A stretch of DNA of 64,000 nt from NCBI GenBank assembly GCA_022496205.1, contig WTXD01000046.1, positions 62,001 through 126,000 of the forward strand. Reading direction: 5' to 3'. The translations under genes and the position numbers were made by a program. Below are positions 33,181 through 42,801 of the stretch, piece by piece (position 1 is the stretch's first letter; every line of letters starts with the position of its first letter). Origin of the DNA: Gloeopeniophorella convolvens. Lineage: Eukaryota > Basidiomycota > Agaricomycetes > Russulales. The notes beneath the pieces are model-generated. The model was not told the DNA's origin. It searched no databases and saw only the letters and a list, made by a program, of their open reading frames with translations.

Positions 33181-35988
33181 CTATGGCAGAACCCCTAGCG
33201 GATCATGTACCCGCGACGGCGGCGTTTGTGCGGACGGCGAGCTTGGCCCACCCGCCGCAGCAGCTGGCGGCGGAGCCAGCGCGGGCACGTTCGCGGAGAA
33301 CCCGCCCAGCGACGCAAAGCTAGATCGCGTATAGTTCCACGGCGCGGGCGCCTTGTCCTGCACTGGAGGTGTCGCCGACGCGAATGGAGACGCCCCGCTG
33401 CCCTGCAGCCGTGCAGCGGCGTCCCGCCGCGGCGCGTTGAACGACGAGCTCGCGCGGGGCGCCGCTGGCACCGAGTGCGCCGCGACGGCCCGCGGCCGTG
33501 GCGGGGCGTGAGTATGGGTCACGGAAGACGGCCCCGCAGGTCGCGACACTGGCGGTGGCGAGATGATGGCATGGTCGAACGACGGCTTGGCGCGCAGCTG
33601 CGGCCGCACGCCACCGGACGCCTGTGCGGCCTGTGCTTGTACCCGCTCCTGCTTTTCCTGCTGCCGGCGCTTGTACTCCTCCTCGCTCATTAGCCGTTCC
33701 TCGTCGACTTCTGTCTCCCCGCTCAGCAGCACGTCGCGCACGTACGCAAGCGCCTCGAGCGCTTCGCGCTTGTTCTCCTTGATCTTCTTGAGGCGCTCCT
33801 CGGGCTGGTTGCCGTCCTCGCCGAGGAGCAGAGTGTCGACGATCCAGCTGACGGACGTGCCCAGCGTGCGTTGCACGGTACGTAGCCGCGCGACGTCGTG
33901 CTCCATCTCAAAGCGCGTGCGAGGTTCCCATGGTGGTCGTTCCTCCGGGGGCCGCTCATCCGTGAGTGGGTAGGACGTGTATGATGTGCCGTGTGCTAGT
34001 GGTGTGCGCCCAAGGTTCGCCGCGAGGTCTGGTAGATTCTTCTGCAAGCACAACGGTCAGCAATGCATAAGAGAGAAATGTAACTCCAATTACCTTGATC
34101 TCAGAAACCGCATTCATGAACGTTCTATTGATGCCTAGTGCCTCTCCACGGTCCAGTAGACCTTTTGCGAGTTCCGGCAGGTTCAGCTGCCCGCTCGCGG
34201 CTCGGCCGAGTGACCCCCGACTGGACCCCAGGTCTGGTGGACGAGTCTCGGACGCGCTCTTCCGCCGCGCCCCTGGGCGGTCTCCTCGTCTCCGTGTCGG
34301 TGGTGGTGGTGGCTCAGGCACCTCAGTAGGGATGTCCAGCAGATTCTGGTTCTCATAGACCATTGACGCGCCTGTCACGGGGGTAGGCGACATCTGCAGC
34401 GTTAGCGCCTGCCGCAACAGCAGCGTAGTATGGTGTGGCTCTGACGAGGAAGAAGGGAAGTTGGTAGGGTAGCGCAGGAGATATGTCAACTGCCCGCTGT
34501 AGTCCGATGGTATCACTATGCCGCTCGTCAGCCCGCGCCGCGGGAGAGACGAAGCACGCACGTTGGTTCCGTATCCGAATGAGCATCGCGACGCATATCC
34601 ATAATACGAGCTCGAGCGACGGGTCCACCGCGAACAAGCCGTCCCACAGCACCATCGCGTCGTGCATGCTAAACTCGCGCGTAAACAGCAGCCGCATCCA
34701 CCGGCTGCACCCGGCATCAGCCCAGATACATCAACACCAGAAGAGTACAACACGTACATTCCATACATCTGCGGCTCAATGCCCTCCGCCTGGAGGTGCT
34801 CCCACAATGCAGGGTCGACCGCCTTGAGCAACTCGCGCTGCACGCGGTTGCACACCTGCAGGATCGGCGCTACGTACGGCTCTGCACCGCCCTGCCCGTC
34901 GAGGTGCACGAGTCCGGGCACAGCGGTCGCGCTCGCGCGCTGCGGCGCCTCGCGCCACTCGTACCAGCGCCCGGCGCCGCCCATGACGCGATCAAAGAGC
35001 ACCCACGCGTCAGCCGCGACCCATGCGCGTGCGCAGAGCTCGCTGAGCCCACCATCGTCCGCGCTGCCCTCCGCGCAGACGTCGTAGTCGACCGCGTAGT
35101 AAAGCGGCGCGAGGAGCTCGTGCATGCCCTGGCGGTAGCCGACGTCGGGGTGCAGCACGGCGTAGAGAAAGAGTATAGATGCGAGCTGCGATTGGACTGC
35201 GGGCGTGCGGAAGTAGGCGATGTCTGGGAAGCTGCAGGGCGCCGGTGCGCAGTCAGCGTGCGTGCAGGAGGACGCAGGGGGAGGAAGGTGGCTCACGTCC
35301 GCTCGACGTCCTGCGCGATCATCTTGCGCAGTTCGACCGCCGCGAACCACTCCTTCCACGGATTCTATAGAATATACAAGGATCCATCAGCATCTCTCGC
35401 ACAGCAAACCAGAGCGCACCTCATCGTGCAGGCTGAGCGGGTTGTTCCGCTCGAGATTCCCTGCGTTGGCCGTGCGCGCAGGCAGCTGCTCGCCACCTGG
35501 CACGACAAAGCCCTCCTCGTAGCTCCCGTCGGGCGCACGCATCTTCTCAAGCAACAGCGCCGTGAACTGACGCCTCAGCGCGCGCAGCGCGGCAATGTAT
35601 GGTGCGGGATCTGGCGCGAGCTCGGGTTGCGGGCGCATAGGGTCGATCGGGACGAGGAAGAGCTACACGCGGGGCATCGTTAACACACGGGCGCAGGGCG
35701 CGGGGTAGCGGGCGCGCACTTTCCACGCGATGCTGCGCCCGGGCACCGCCGCCGCCGCAGATGCCACCTCGGCCGCGCCAACGTCGAGCAGGCGGCCCCC
35801 GAGCGCGGCATCTTTGATCTTCGCGAGACTGAGGCCGGTGCTGAAGAGACTGTCGTACGCGCGCCTGGGGTGGGGCGCATCAGTGTGCGTGCGGGGATGT
35901 GTGCGTGCGGCACATCGGGGGACGCGCACCGGACGGCTGCGGGCGGCGCGCGCGAACCTGCGCCCGTGCCCTTATCTAGCGCAGACAT
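33181..35988 (-). CDS. TBC-domain Rab GTPase-activating protein, TBC1D5-like
   Basis: RabGAP of the TBC1D5 type, whose family members regulate Rab7 and retromer on endosomes. Exons that join in frame: 35864-35720, 35662-35420, 35364-35297, 35231-34758, 34704-34562, 34515-34094 and 34041-33181. Landmarks are RAYDSLFSTGLSLAKIK, NPLSLHDE|NPWKEWFAAVEL, FPDIAYFRTPAVQSQL and LHPDVGYRQGMHELLAPLYY. MYG joined to IRWMRLLFTREFSMHDAM and SDYSGQLTYLLRYP follow, then a long polar region with a coiled-coil-like segment (ERLKKIKENKREALEAL) and a Pro/Ala/Ser-rich tail. The IxxDxxRT finger is seen as IAQDVERT. The first exon is unresolved: ATG 35988 with the nearest GT donor does not give the phase exon 35864 needs. 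Confidence 0.85.
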
Positions 35989-36318
35989 CCTTTGTCTTTT
36001 GGAGCGCTGGGTTGTAGTCTGTGGTGCCGCGCAGTGGCGACGGGTGTGAAGGAGAAGGCAGGGCTGTAATCAAGGGTTTCAAAGCTCCCGGCGCTCGCTG
36101 CCGTTGGCGCTCCATTTCCATCATCGCAGCACCACGTGATCAGCATCGACTCTGGTTGCGGATCATTGTCTCGGCCGTCGCCCGCTCTTTGTACCCTATT
36201 ACCTCGAGGTCAGTTATGACAGGAACATATTCTAGCTTTCTTTTTTCCAATATATTCCCCACATAACGACCTGGGGCATATTTGGCCAGGCTGTCAACTA
36301 GACCGCGATCTTGCCCTA
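35989..36318. other. Promoter-side spacer of the TBC gene
   Basis: Short stretch between the TBC gene and the TA-flanked element; it presumably contains the TBC promoter. No gene is seen. Confidence 0.35.
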
Positions 36319-37613
36319 CAGCTGTTCCGGAAAATGTTGCGGGTCGCGTCTCGCGGCGCGCGGAAAAATAAATAAATTCGAAAAATTCGAAAAATGCCCG
36401 AGAGGAGAGAACACGCATTTGCTATTTGTTCTGTGAACCAACGTGACCTGAAAACGCGAGAGAGTGTTGCTACCTTTGCCTCCTACTTTCCTGTGCCATG
36501 GTTTTTGCCACATCGATACCGCAATCAAGGAGCGAGCCCTTGAACTGTTTCTCCAAGTCTGGACATGCCGTGCATCCAGGAAGCACCCAGTGTCCCAAAG
36601 GACAGCCCCTTCTACCCTGGGACCCTTATTGGATCTTGCAGCATGCAAGTGGATGGGCGCAGGTAAGTGTATGCACTTGTATGCGCCGAAGCCTCTGTCT
36701 CGTACGGATGTGGAAAGCGACTCAGCCTGGTTCCGGCACTTGTCAAGACGGGATACGCTATCACGCACACGTTGTCCAGACTCCAAGGTGCAGTCAGTGC
36801 TAGACAAGTCCAACAGTTCCATTGAGCAGGATGTTTGAAGTGCGTAACTGCTGTTTCAGGAACCGCTGAATTGCTGATTGGGCTATATCACTATTCAGTT
36901 CCCTCAGATGAATCCACTCCCCCGCCACTGCAGCATCCTCATCCCCGACAATTTTGTCTGTCCATAAGACCAACTTCAATCTGAAGAGGCTCAGGAGGTA
37001 CGAGCAACTCGAATACGCACTGGGATGGCTCGTACGGTGTACATATATATGTTGTAGGTGAGTCCACTCCTGCTCCCGTGCCCATCGCTGTCCTCCTCTG
37101 CATACACTGCGCTGCACCTGCCACCTCCTCCTTGTCATCACCATAGTCCGTGCTGAGTGCCGCCCCGCCACTGCTGAAATGCGGCCGCCGCCGCCGCTGC
37201 GTGGTGTGCATGCGGACACACGTCTTCCGATATATCAAAAGCTGTCCGAGTCGTCGCCCGAGTCCCCAGCAACAGCCATCCGAACCGCCGTCATCGTGCC
37301 CCTCCTCGACATCTCCCGAGTACGCGTGCCAGATCGGGAGCGAGCGTTGTCGGGCTGGACCAGCCTGCATGGCACACGCTCTACTCCTGCTCTCATTTGT
37401 CGCTCATTTGAACCCACTTTTTGATGCATTTTCTGTATATACTCTATGCATCACCTTTCTATAATATGAACCACACACACGGAATGTGTTTTCAAGGTGC
37501 AGAATGGCGAGACTCATGTGGAATGGCTTTTTTTTGTTTTTCTGAATTTTCTGAATTAATTCTTTTTTTCGCGCGCCGCGAGACGCGACCCGCAACATTT
37601 TCCGGAACAGCTG
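36319..37613. mobile_element. TA-flanked terminal-inverted-repeat element (Tc1/mariner-type or MITE)
   Basis: Two inverted copies of one sequence bound a 1295-bp segment. Each end starts CAGCTGTTCCGGAAAATG and continues TTGCGGGTCGCGTC then TCGCGGCGCGCG, identical for about 44 bp, after which the repeat decays into A/T-rich sequence. A TA dinucleotide lies just outside each end (36317-36318 and 37614-37615), the target-site duplication used by Tc1/mariner elements. Inside, open frames are short. The plus strand at about 36520-36560 reads AIKERALELFLQVW, weakly like the helix-turn-helix start of fungal Tc1-like transposases, but no DDE/D domain is legible. It is most likely a non-autonomous or decayed element. 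Confidence 0.75.
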
Positions 37614-37836
37614 TAAACGGGGAGTTTCGGGGCCGTGTCGGTCCTCGGACAGTCGAGCTGGCATTTTCCGGTCGCGCTTGAGCTGCGGATGATAGTCGAT
37701 CCACCGTCCACTGGCAAGAGGGCGAGCATAGCGCCTCCATGTTCTTAGTCATGAATGACTCGGTCAATCTAAGGCTTGAAGTGCTTGACCTGCTACGACA
37801 TACCCTCTACCTTCACCCGTCCTTCGAGTCGAACAA

Positions 37837-39436
37837 ATGGCCCGGACGTCTGGCGAACTCAGCATTCATGATATTACTGCGGCTGCTACTGCGGTAGAGA
37901 TCCCTCTCTCGGATTTCCCTCTGAGTGAGCGCAGCATCGTCGACCAGAAGTCGGTCTCCGAACATGCTCCCACGCAAGTCACCGCTCAGGCAGATGATTT
38001 TCCCGAAGGAGGGTATGGATGGGTGATCGTAGCGGCATGCAGTGCCATCTCGTACGTCTACCCCACGCCGCTACAGTCTGCGGATGCTAAAAAAAGATCG
38101 TACCAAAGTTTCTTCTTCGGTGGCCTGACCTATTCGTGGGGAATTGTGCAAGCACGCCTGACGAGCAGCCACCTCGGCAGCGACTCGCAATTGTCGTTCA
38201 TTGGGTCAACGGCCATCGCATTCATCTCGGTAGGGGCCCTGATCAATGTACGCCTTATCCGATGGCTCGGGACGAGGAATGCAGCGCTACTGGGGTGCTT
38301 CTTCCTTGGGCTGGGCCCGCTGTTAAACGGCTTCGCGACGAAGAGCTACGGTGGCTTGTTTATGACCAACGGTGTCGTTCTTGGCTATGGAACAAGCCTC
38401 AGCTTCATGGTAGGTCCCTTCGAATCATAGCGCAGAATTCCGCTGATCTTGAGTTTGCATCGTAGGCCTGCAGTTCCCTTCCCTCGCAGTATTTTAAGCG
38501 CCGACGTGGTCTCGCCAACGGTCTGGTGTTTGCTGGGAACGGCCTTGGCGGAGGTGTCATATCTATCGCGCTCAACTCCCTCATCGACCGTGTAGGCATC
38601 TCATGGGCATTCAGGATCCTCGGATTCGCCACGCTAGCTGTGACGATGCCTGCTGCGCTGTTCCTCAAGGAGCGCACGCGTAGGAGCCCAGTCACACTGG
38701 AATGGTATGGACGCGCTCCACCTCACGCTGATGCCATGGCTAATTCATGTTGCCTGTAGGGGCCTTTTCCGTGATCCCAAGTTCATTCTTCTGTTCTTCG
38801 GCTCGGGCATCGCCACCTTCCCGCTCCTCGTCCCACCCTTTTTCATCCCGCTATATGCCAACTCCGTTGGCGCCTCCGCCTCGCTCGCGTCAGGCCTCCT
38901 GGCCGTATTCAACCTCTCCTCTGCCTGTGGCCGTGTCGGCTTCGGGCTGCTCGGAGACGCCGTCGGCCCGATCTCGTCGCTCGTGCTCGCGTTGACGATC
39001 AACGCGTTGAGCATGCTGATCCTGTGGCCCGTGTCAACGAGCGTCGCACCGCTCGTCGTGTTCATTGTCATCAACGGCTTCGGCTCGGGCGGCTTCTTCT
39101 CGCTCATCCCGAGCGTCGTCGGCAGTGTGTACGGCAATACCCGCACAGCGAATGCGCTGGCGATGACGGTCTCCGGGTGGGCGTTTGGGTACTTCTTCGT
39201 ACGTTCCTTTTCTTCGTTTGTCTGGGAGCTGCCGCTAGGTTGCTGATGTTATCGTTTTCGTGATGTAGGGATCGCCGGTGGCGGGATGGCTGTTACAGGC
39301 ATATGGTGGCTCGAGTGCCGGACGCGCAGCGTTCCGTCCTGCGATCTACTATGCTGGTTCGCTGTCGGTAGCCAGCGCCGGATTGATTGGTGGTATGAGA
39401 ATGCTTTCAGCGAGAAAATTGTTTGCATACGCCTGA
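37837..39436 (+). CDS. MFS transporter, monocarboxylate porter (MCT) type
   Basis: Twelve-span major facilitator of the MCT group; fungal members are mostly of unproven substrate. Exons 37837-38051, 38097-38409, 38466-38704, 38760-39198 and 39269-39436 give 457 residues. A cytosolic N-tail of about 50 residues leads into the signature DFPEGGYGWVIVAACS, then SYQSFFFGGLTYSWGIVQA, the span 2-3 loop INVRLIRWLGTRNAAL, YFKRRRGLANGLVFAGNGLG, GLFRDPKFILLFF, the second half SACGRVGFGLLGDAVGP and NGFGSGGFFSLIPSVVG. It ends GGMRMLSARKLFAYA. The first intron is only 45 nt and in frame. Plasma membrane location is inferred from the family. Confidence 0.88.
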
Positions 39437-39827
39437 AGCTGGCTGCTTCGCCGGTTTTCACACGCATCGCTCTGGGTATGTACTGTCCGTGTATGTACCA
39501 CAAGATCATATTTGGCGGAGTGCAGAAGTGCACTCGACGCTCACAGTCCATAATCACAGTTGTATCCTACATCTACATCGAGTATCTATACTACCGCGTC
39601 GGGAAACCAGTCACGATTCATTTCAAAGCCGATGGGCTCCCGCGGAGCGGGGCTCATCAAGACAGCGCAAGATAGAAGTTGAATAAATAGGATTAGCATC
39701 TGCGATGTTCAGCTTCCCAGAGGATGTGAGCATCCAGCTATTGGCGAACCGATCCATCGTGCATCAAGTGTTTTTTGTTTTTGTTTTTGTCCTTTTATTC
39801 AATCATATACGAAGGGATTTATCTTAG
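39437..39827. other. Convergent intergenic region
   Basis: Between the 3' ends of the MFS gene and the minus-strand membrane gene. It has a T-rich stretch at about 39770-39800 that could serve 3'-end formation of either gene. No gene is seen. Confidence 0.35.
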
Positions 39828-40541
39828 TCAGACGGTCTCGTTGGGCAGGAGCTTGATGTCACCCGAGGGAGTGTCGTGGGATTGAACCTTCTCCGAGAGA
39901 GGGAGCGCGATGGAACGCGGCTGGGAATTAGTTGACGATAAGCGGCGGCCAAGGATCTGCGGTGCGCACATGGGACTGCGATCAGCTATGTACGCATATG
40001 CGGCCAAGGACCACTGACGTATATGACGAATCCGAGTGAGATCATGCCCTCAATCAACACCAACTTAGTACGGTTCCACGTTTTCAAGGCGTCAATGTGG
40101 CAAGGATTATACTTTAGGTAGGCAATCGGCACGCCTGCGAGGTTCCAAATGAAATGTATGGTCAACCGCGTCCAGTCAGGTCTCGGGGGTTCGTCAGGGG
40201 TACTGGGAACCATAGAGGGGCCGTCAGAGACACCATCGCCACATGATGGAGTAAAATCGCACTATACTCTGAAGACGCGAGAGGGCATCGATATGACAGA
40301 TATGCAGAGTGCAACATGCCAGCTAATGTACCAGGTCGCCAGGGGCCAGCAGATGTCCCATTCGGAGCGAGACGGGTCAGATGGCGTGGGTTTCTGCGCA
40401 TCTCCATACGCGACGTAGGTGTATAAGCAGGCCTGCGCACAGAATTCAACAAATGGATAGCATCGGAGGTGCTAGATCGGCGAATACCAGCGTCAGGAAG
40501 AACCCTTTGATCACGACCTCCCCAGATGGTTTGGAGAGCAT
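39828..40541 (-). CDS. Small multi-pass membrane protein, unrecognised
   Basis: A TATA box and inverted CCAAT (40605-40612 and flank) lie about 65 bp upstream of ATG 40541. The first exon reads MLSKPSGEVVIKGFFLTL, possibly continuing VFADLAPPM. Further exon-like pieces on the minus strand are ACLYTYVAYGDAQ with WDICWPLATW, then WNLAGVPIAYLKY with KLVLIEGMISLGFVIY. After a GTCAGT-donor intron comes a polar tail, SIALPLSEKVQSHD to KLLPNETV, with stop at 39830-39828. Splicing of the middle part is ambiguous, as at least two acceptors fit. Several hydrophobic segments indicate an integral membrane protein. I do not recognise the family. Confidence 0.5.
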
Positions 40542-41019
40542 CTTGAGGTAGTGGCTGAAGGAAGGAGAGATGCACCAGGCCGTAATAGGATGCCACCCTT
40601 GAAGTTATATAACCAATCACAGCCACAGACCCACATGTCAGGAGGTTTGGTTGTAGGTTCCCACCATGTCTTTGTTCGGGCGCCCTGGCGCCAGTGCTCC
40701 AGCACTGGCCACTCGCGGCCACTTCCCACATGCACGTGACACGATGGAGTCAGATTGACAGATGATTTGCTACTTTATTTTTGTACTGTGCGCACAGATG
40801 CACACGGCCAGGACGCCACGCACGACGCTGAGCCGTGGATACAACACACTGGGGTGATCGGGACGATCCAGTCGGAGTCGAATTCCCTGCCGAAAGCGGT
40901 TCCGAACGGTTTATGGAAGAACAGCCTTCGAAGGATCTTGTTTTCCGAAAGCAACGTCGATATATGTGTCTCAAAGAACAAACCCACACAGCATCCGTCC
41001 TTGTCTCGGCTATACAATA
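40542..41019. other. Intergenic region
   Basis: 3' flank of the KDM8-type gene and promoter side of the membrane gene. Apart from the TATA/CCAAT pair near 40605, nothing recognisable is seen. Confidence 0.35.
40605..40612 (-). promoter_or_regulatory. TATA box with adjacent CCAAT-type element
   Basis: TTATATAA preceded (minus-strand sense) by GATTGG, about 65 bp upstream of ATG 40541. This is a textbook core-promoter layout that supports a real minus-strand gene here. Confidence 0.6.
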
Positions 41020-42435
41020 TCAGAACCACATCGAGACGGAGAAACTCGTCTCTTCGCTCCTCATGGCATGCCACCAGCCAGGCGGGAAGAACAGAACGTC
41101 GCCTGGCTCGAGGGTTTCGCTCAACGCCTCAGGCACCGCGTGTTCCCAGAACAGAGGGAACGTGTCCTTGTCTTGATCAGAGAACACGTCAACCTGCGTC
41201 GTGTTGCTCATCGACGGCGCCAGCTGATTCGCAGCTGGGTTATGTGTGTGCTCGCCGCCCGCCGTCAAAGACGAAGACGTTGGCGGATATGGGTACATCG
41301 CATCGGTGACATGCGGCGCTGATGGGGCCAACCAGACCGTCTTGCGGCCCACGACCTGTACTGGGGAGACGTGAGCCTGGGAGCGCTCGCGGGCGCAGAG
41401 CGAAGCCCCAACCCATCACAGGCGCTTACCGTAGAAGTTGAAAAACGGGTCCTGGGCGCCACGCTGAGTTGTGTGCTCTTCATTCGCGAGTGAAAGAAGA
41501 CTAACCGTGTGCGCCGGCGAAACAGTGCCAGAAGGGCCCAACCACGCGTTCAAGACGAGTTCTTCTTCATTGCTTGGCGCTCTGTAGGATGGGTATTCTG
41601 GTGGCGGGCTCAGGGCGGTGTAAACGTAGTCAGGGATCATGATGTCTTCTCTGAGTACAGGGAATTGCGAAAGAAGGTTGTGTTGTGCCATGTATAGAAT
41701 CTTCTGTTGATGGGCTGAATTCTTCTCAAGCCCGTCGAGAAAATCGTCCCAGGACATCATTGACTGGGTCCAATCATCTGTGCTATAGTCGGCACCAACT
41801 TCCACTGGCACGACTCGGCCGCGCCCCGCGACGGAGCGTAGATATTCAATCGACCGCCATGGGTGTTCGTTCATCGCTGGCCAGTCAGATGCGAACCCAG
41901 GCAGGATGAATGGTCTGTTCGAGAGCTCGCGTTGGAAGGCAGTCAGGGATGGCATTGCATTCCGTCGAGGGATGGGATGGGATGATGTTGGAAGGATAGG
42001 TGCGCGGGTAGGGACAACTTTGGTTGGAATCCCACTATTTGTCGTGGTGTGCACATATGGCTTTGCGGGCAAGTGCTCGTCTTGGATTCTCAGAATGAGT
42101 TCATGAATGAGCGTCTGCGTATGCTGACCCGGGGCGCCCGCAATAATCAGGGCATGATCGAGGCGCTTGATGCAAGATGTGGCAGTCTCCTCGTTTACCG
42201 GCGGGGAAATAAGGTCTGACAACGAGAGAAGCACACACGCGTCGGAATAGAGGCGTCGCCAGTGGAGGGTGTCGGACAGGCGCGTAGCGAGTAGCTCTAT
42301 GTAAGCTTGCTCGATGACTTGGTCGAGTTCCCGACAAGCGTCAGGTCCCGAGCACAAATTGATGATGTCTTGGGCGGCGCCCTGGAGTTTATGAACTCGC
42401 TCCGCCCCGCAAGGAGCGAGCTCTGGTGGAAAGTT
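41020..42435 (-). CDS. JmjC-domain protein of KDM8/JMJD5 type (5' end unresolved)
   Basis: 2-oxoglutarate/Fe(II) oxygenase of the JmjC group resembling KDM8/JMJD5. A helical N-region (ELDQVIEQAYIELLATRL) leads to FQRELSNRPFILPGFASDWP. The cupin core follows: LGPSGTVSPAHT|DPFFNFYVQVVGRKT across introns, then LEPGDVLFFPPGWWHAMRS. The iron ligands would be His and Asp of AHTD and His of WWHAM. Exon ends are 41506, 41451-41430 and 41360-41020; the 22-nt exon is required to join the frames. The open frame runs back to 42435 with no ATG, so a short upstream exon must carry the start. The gene lies head-to-head with MOT1. Confidence 0.85.
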
Positions 42436-42801
42436 TCAGAGGAGGGGGAGCGAGGAGGATGGAGGAAGGAGTGCCTTGGGAATAAGAGGGTGCGAGGACG
42501 CTGTGTAAGAAGGGGCTGGCGAGCTGGAGTGGCAGGAGCATCTGGGACGGGAGAGAGGGACGGAAGTGATGAAATGGCCAAAACGGGCGAGAAGCCGGGC
42601 AGGCGAAGATTGACGGCTAGCACAAATGAGGTAAGTGGGTTGTCACGCGATATCTGCATTTTCGTCACACGGGTCGGTCAGCGGGGCTGATAAAAGGTCG
42701 CGGGCGGGTTCATGGGCCGTGAGAACCATCCCCAAGCAAATCAATATTTCAAGCCACCCCTCGGCTTTCCGGCCCGGTCCGCCCACCTTCCTTTTCGCGT
42801 T
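42436..42801. promoter_or_regulatory. Divergent promoter between the JmjC and MOT1 genes
   Basis: A spacer of about 370 bp between oppositely transcribed genes. It must contain both promoters and probably a tiny first exon of the JmjC gene; no TATA box stands out. Confidence 0.4.
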
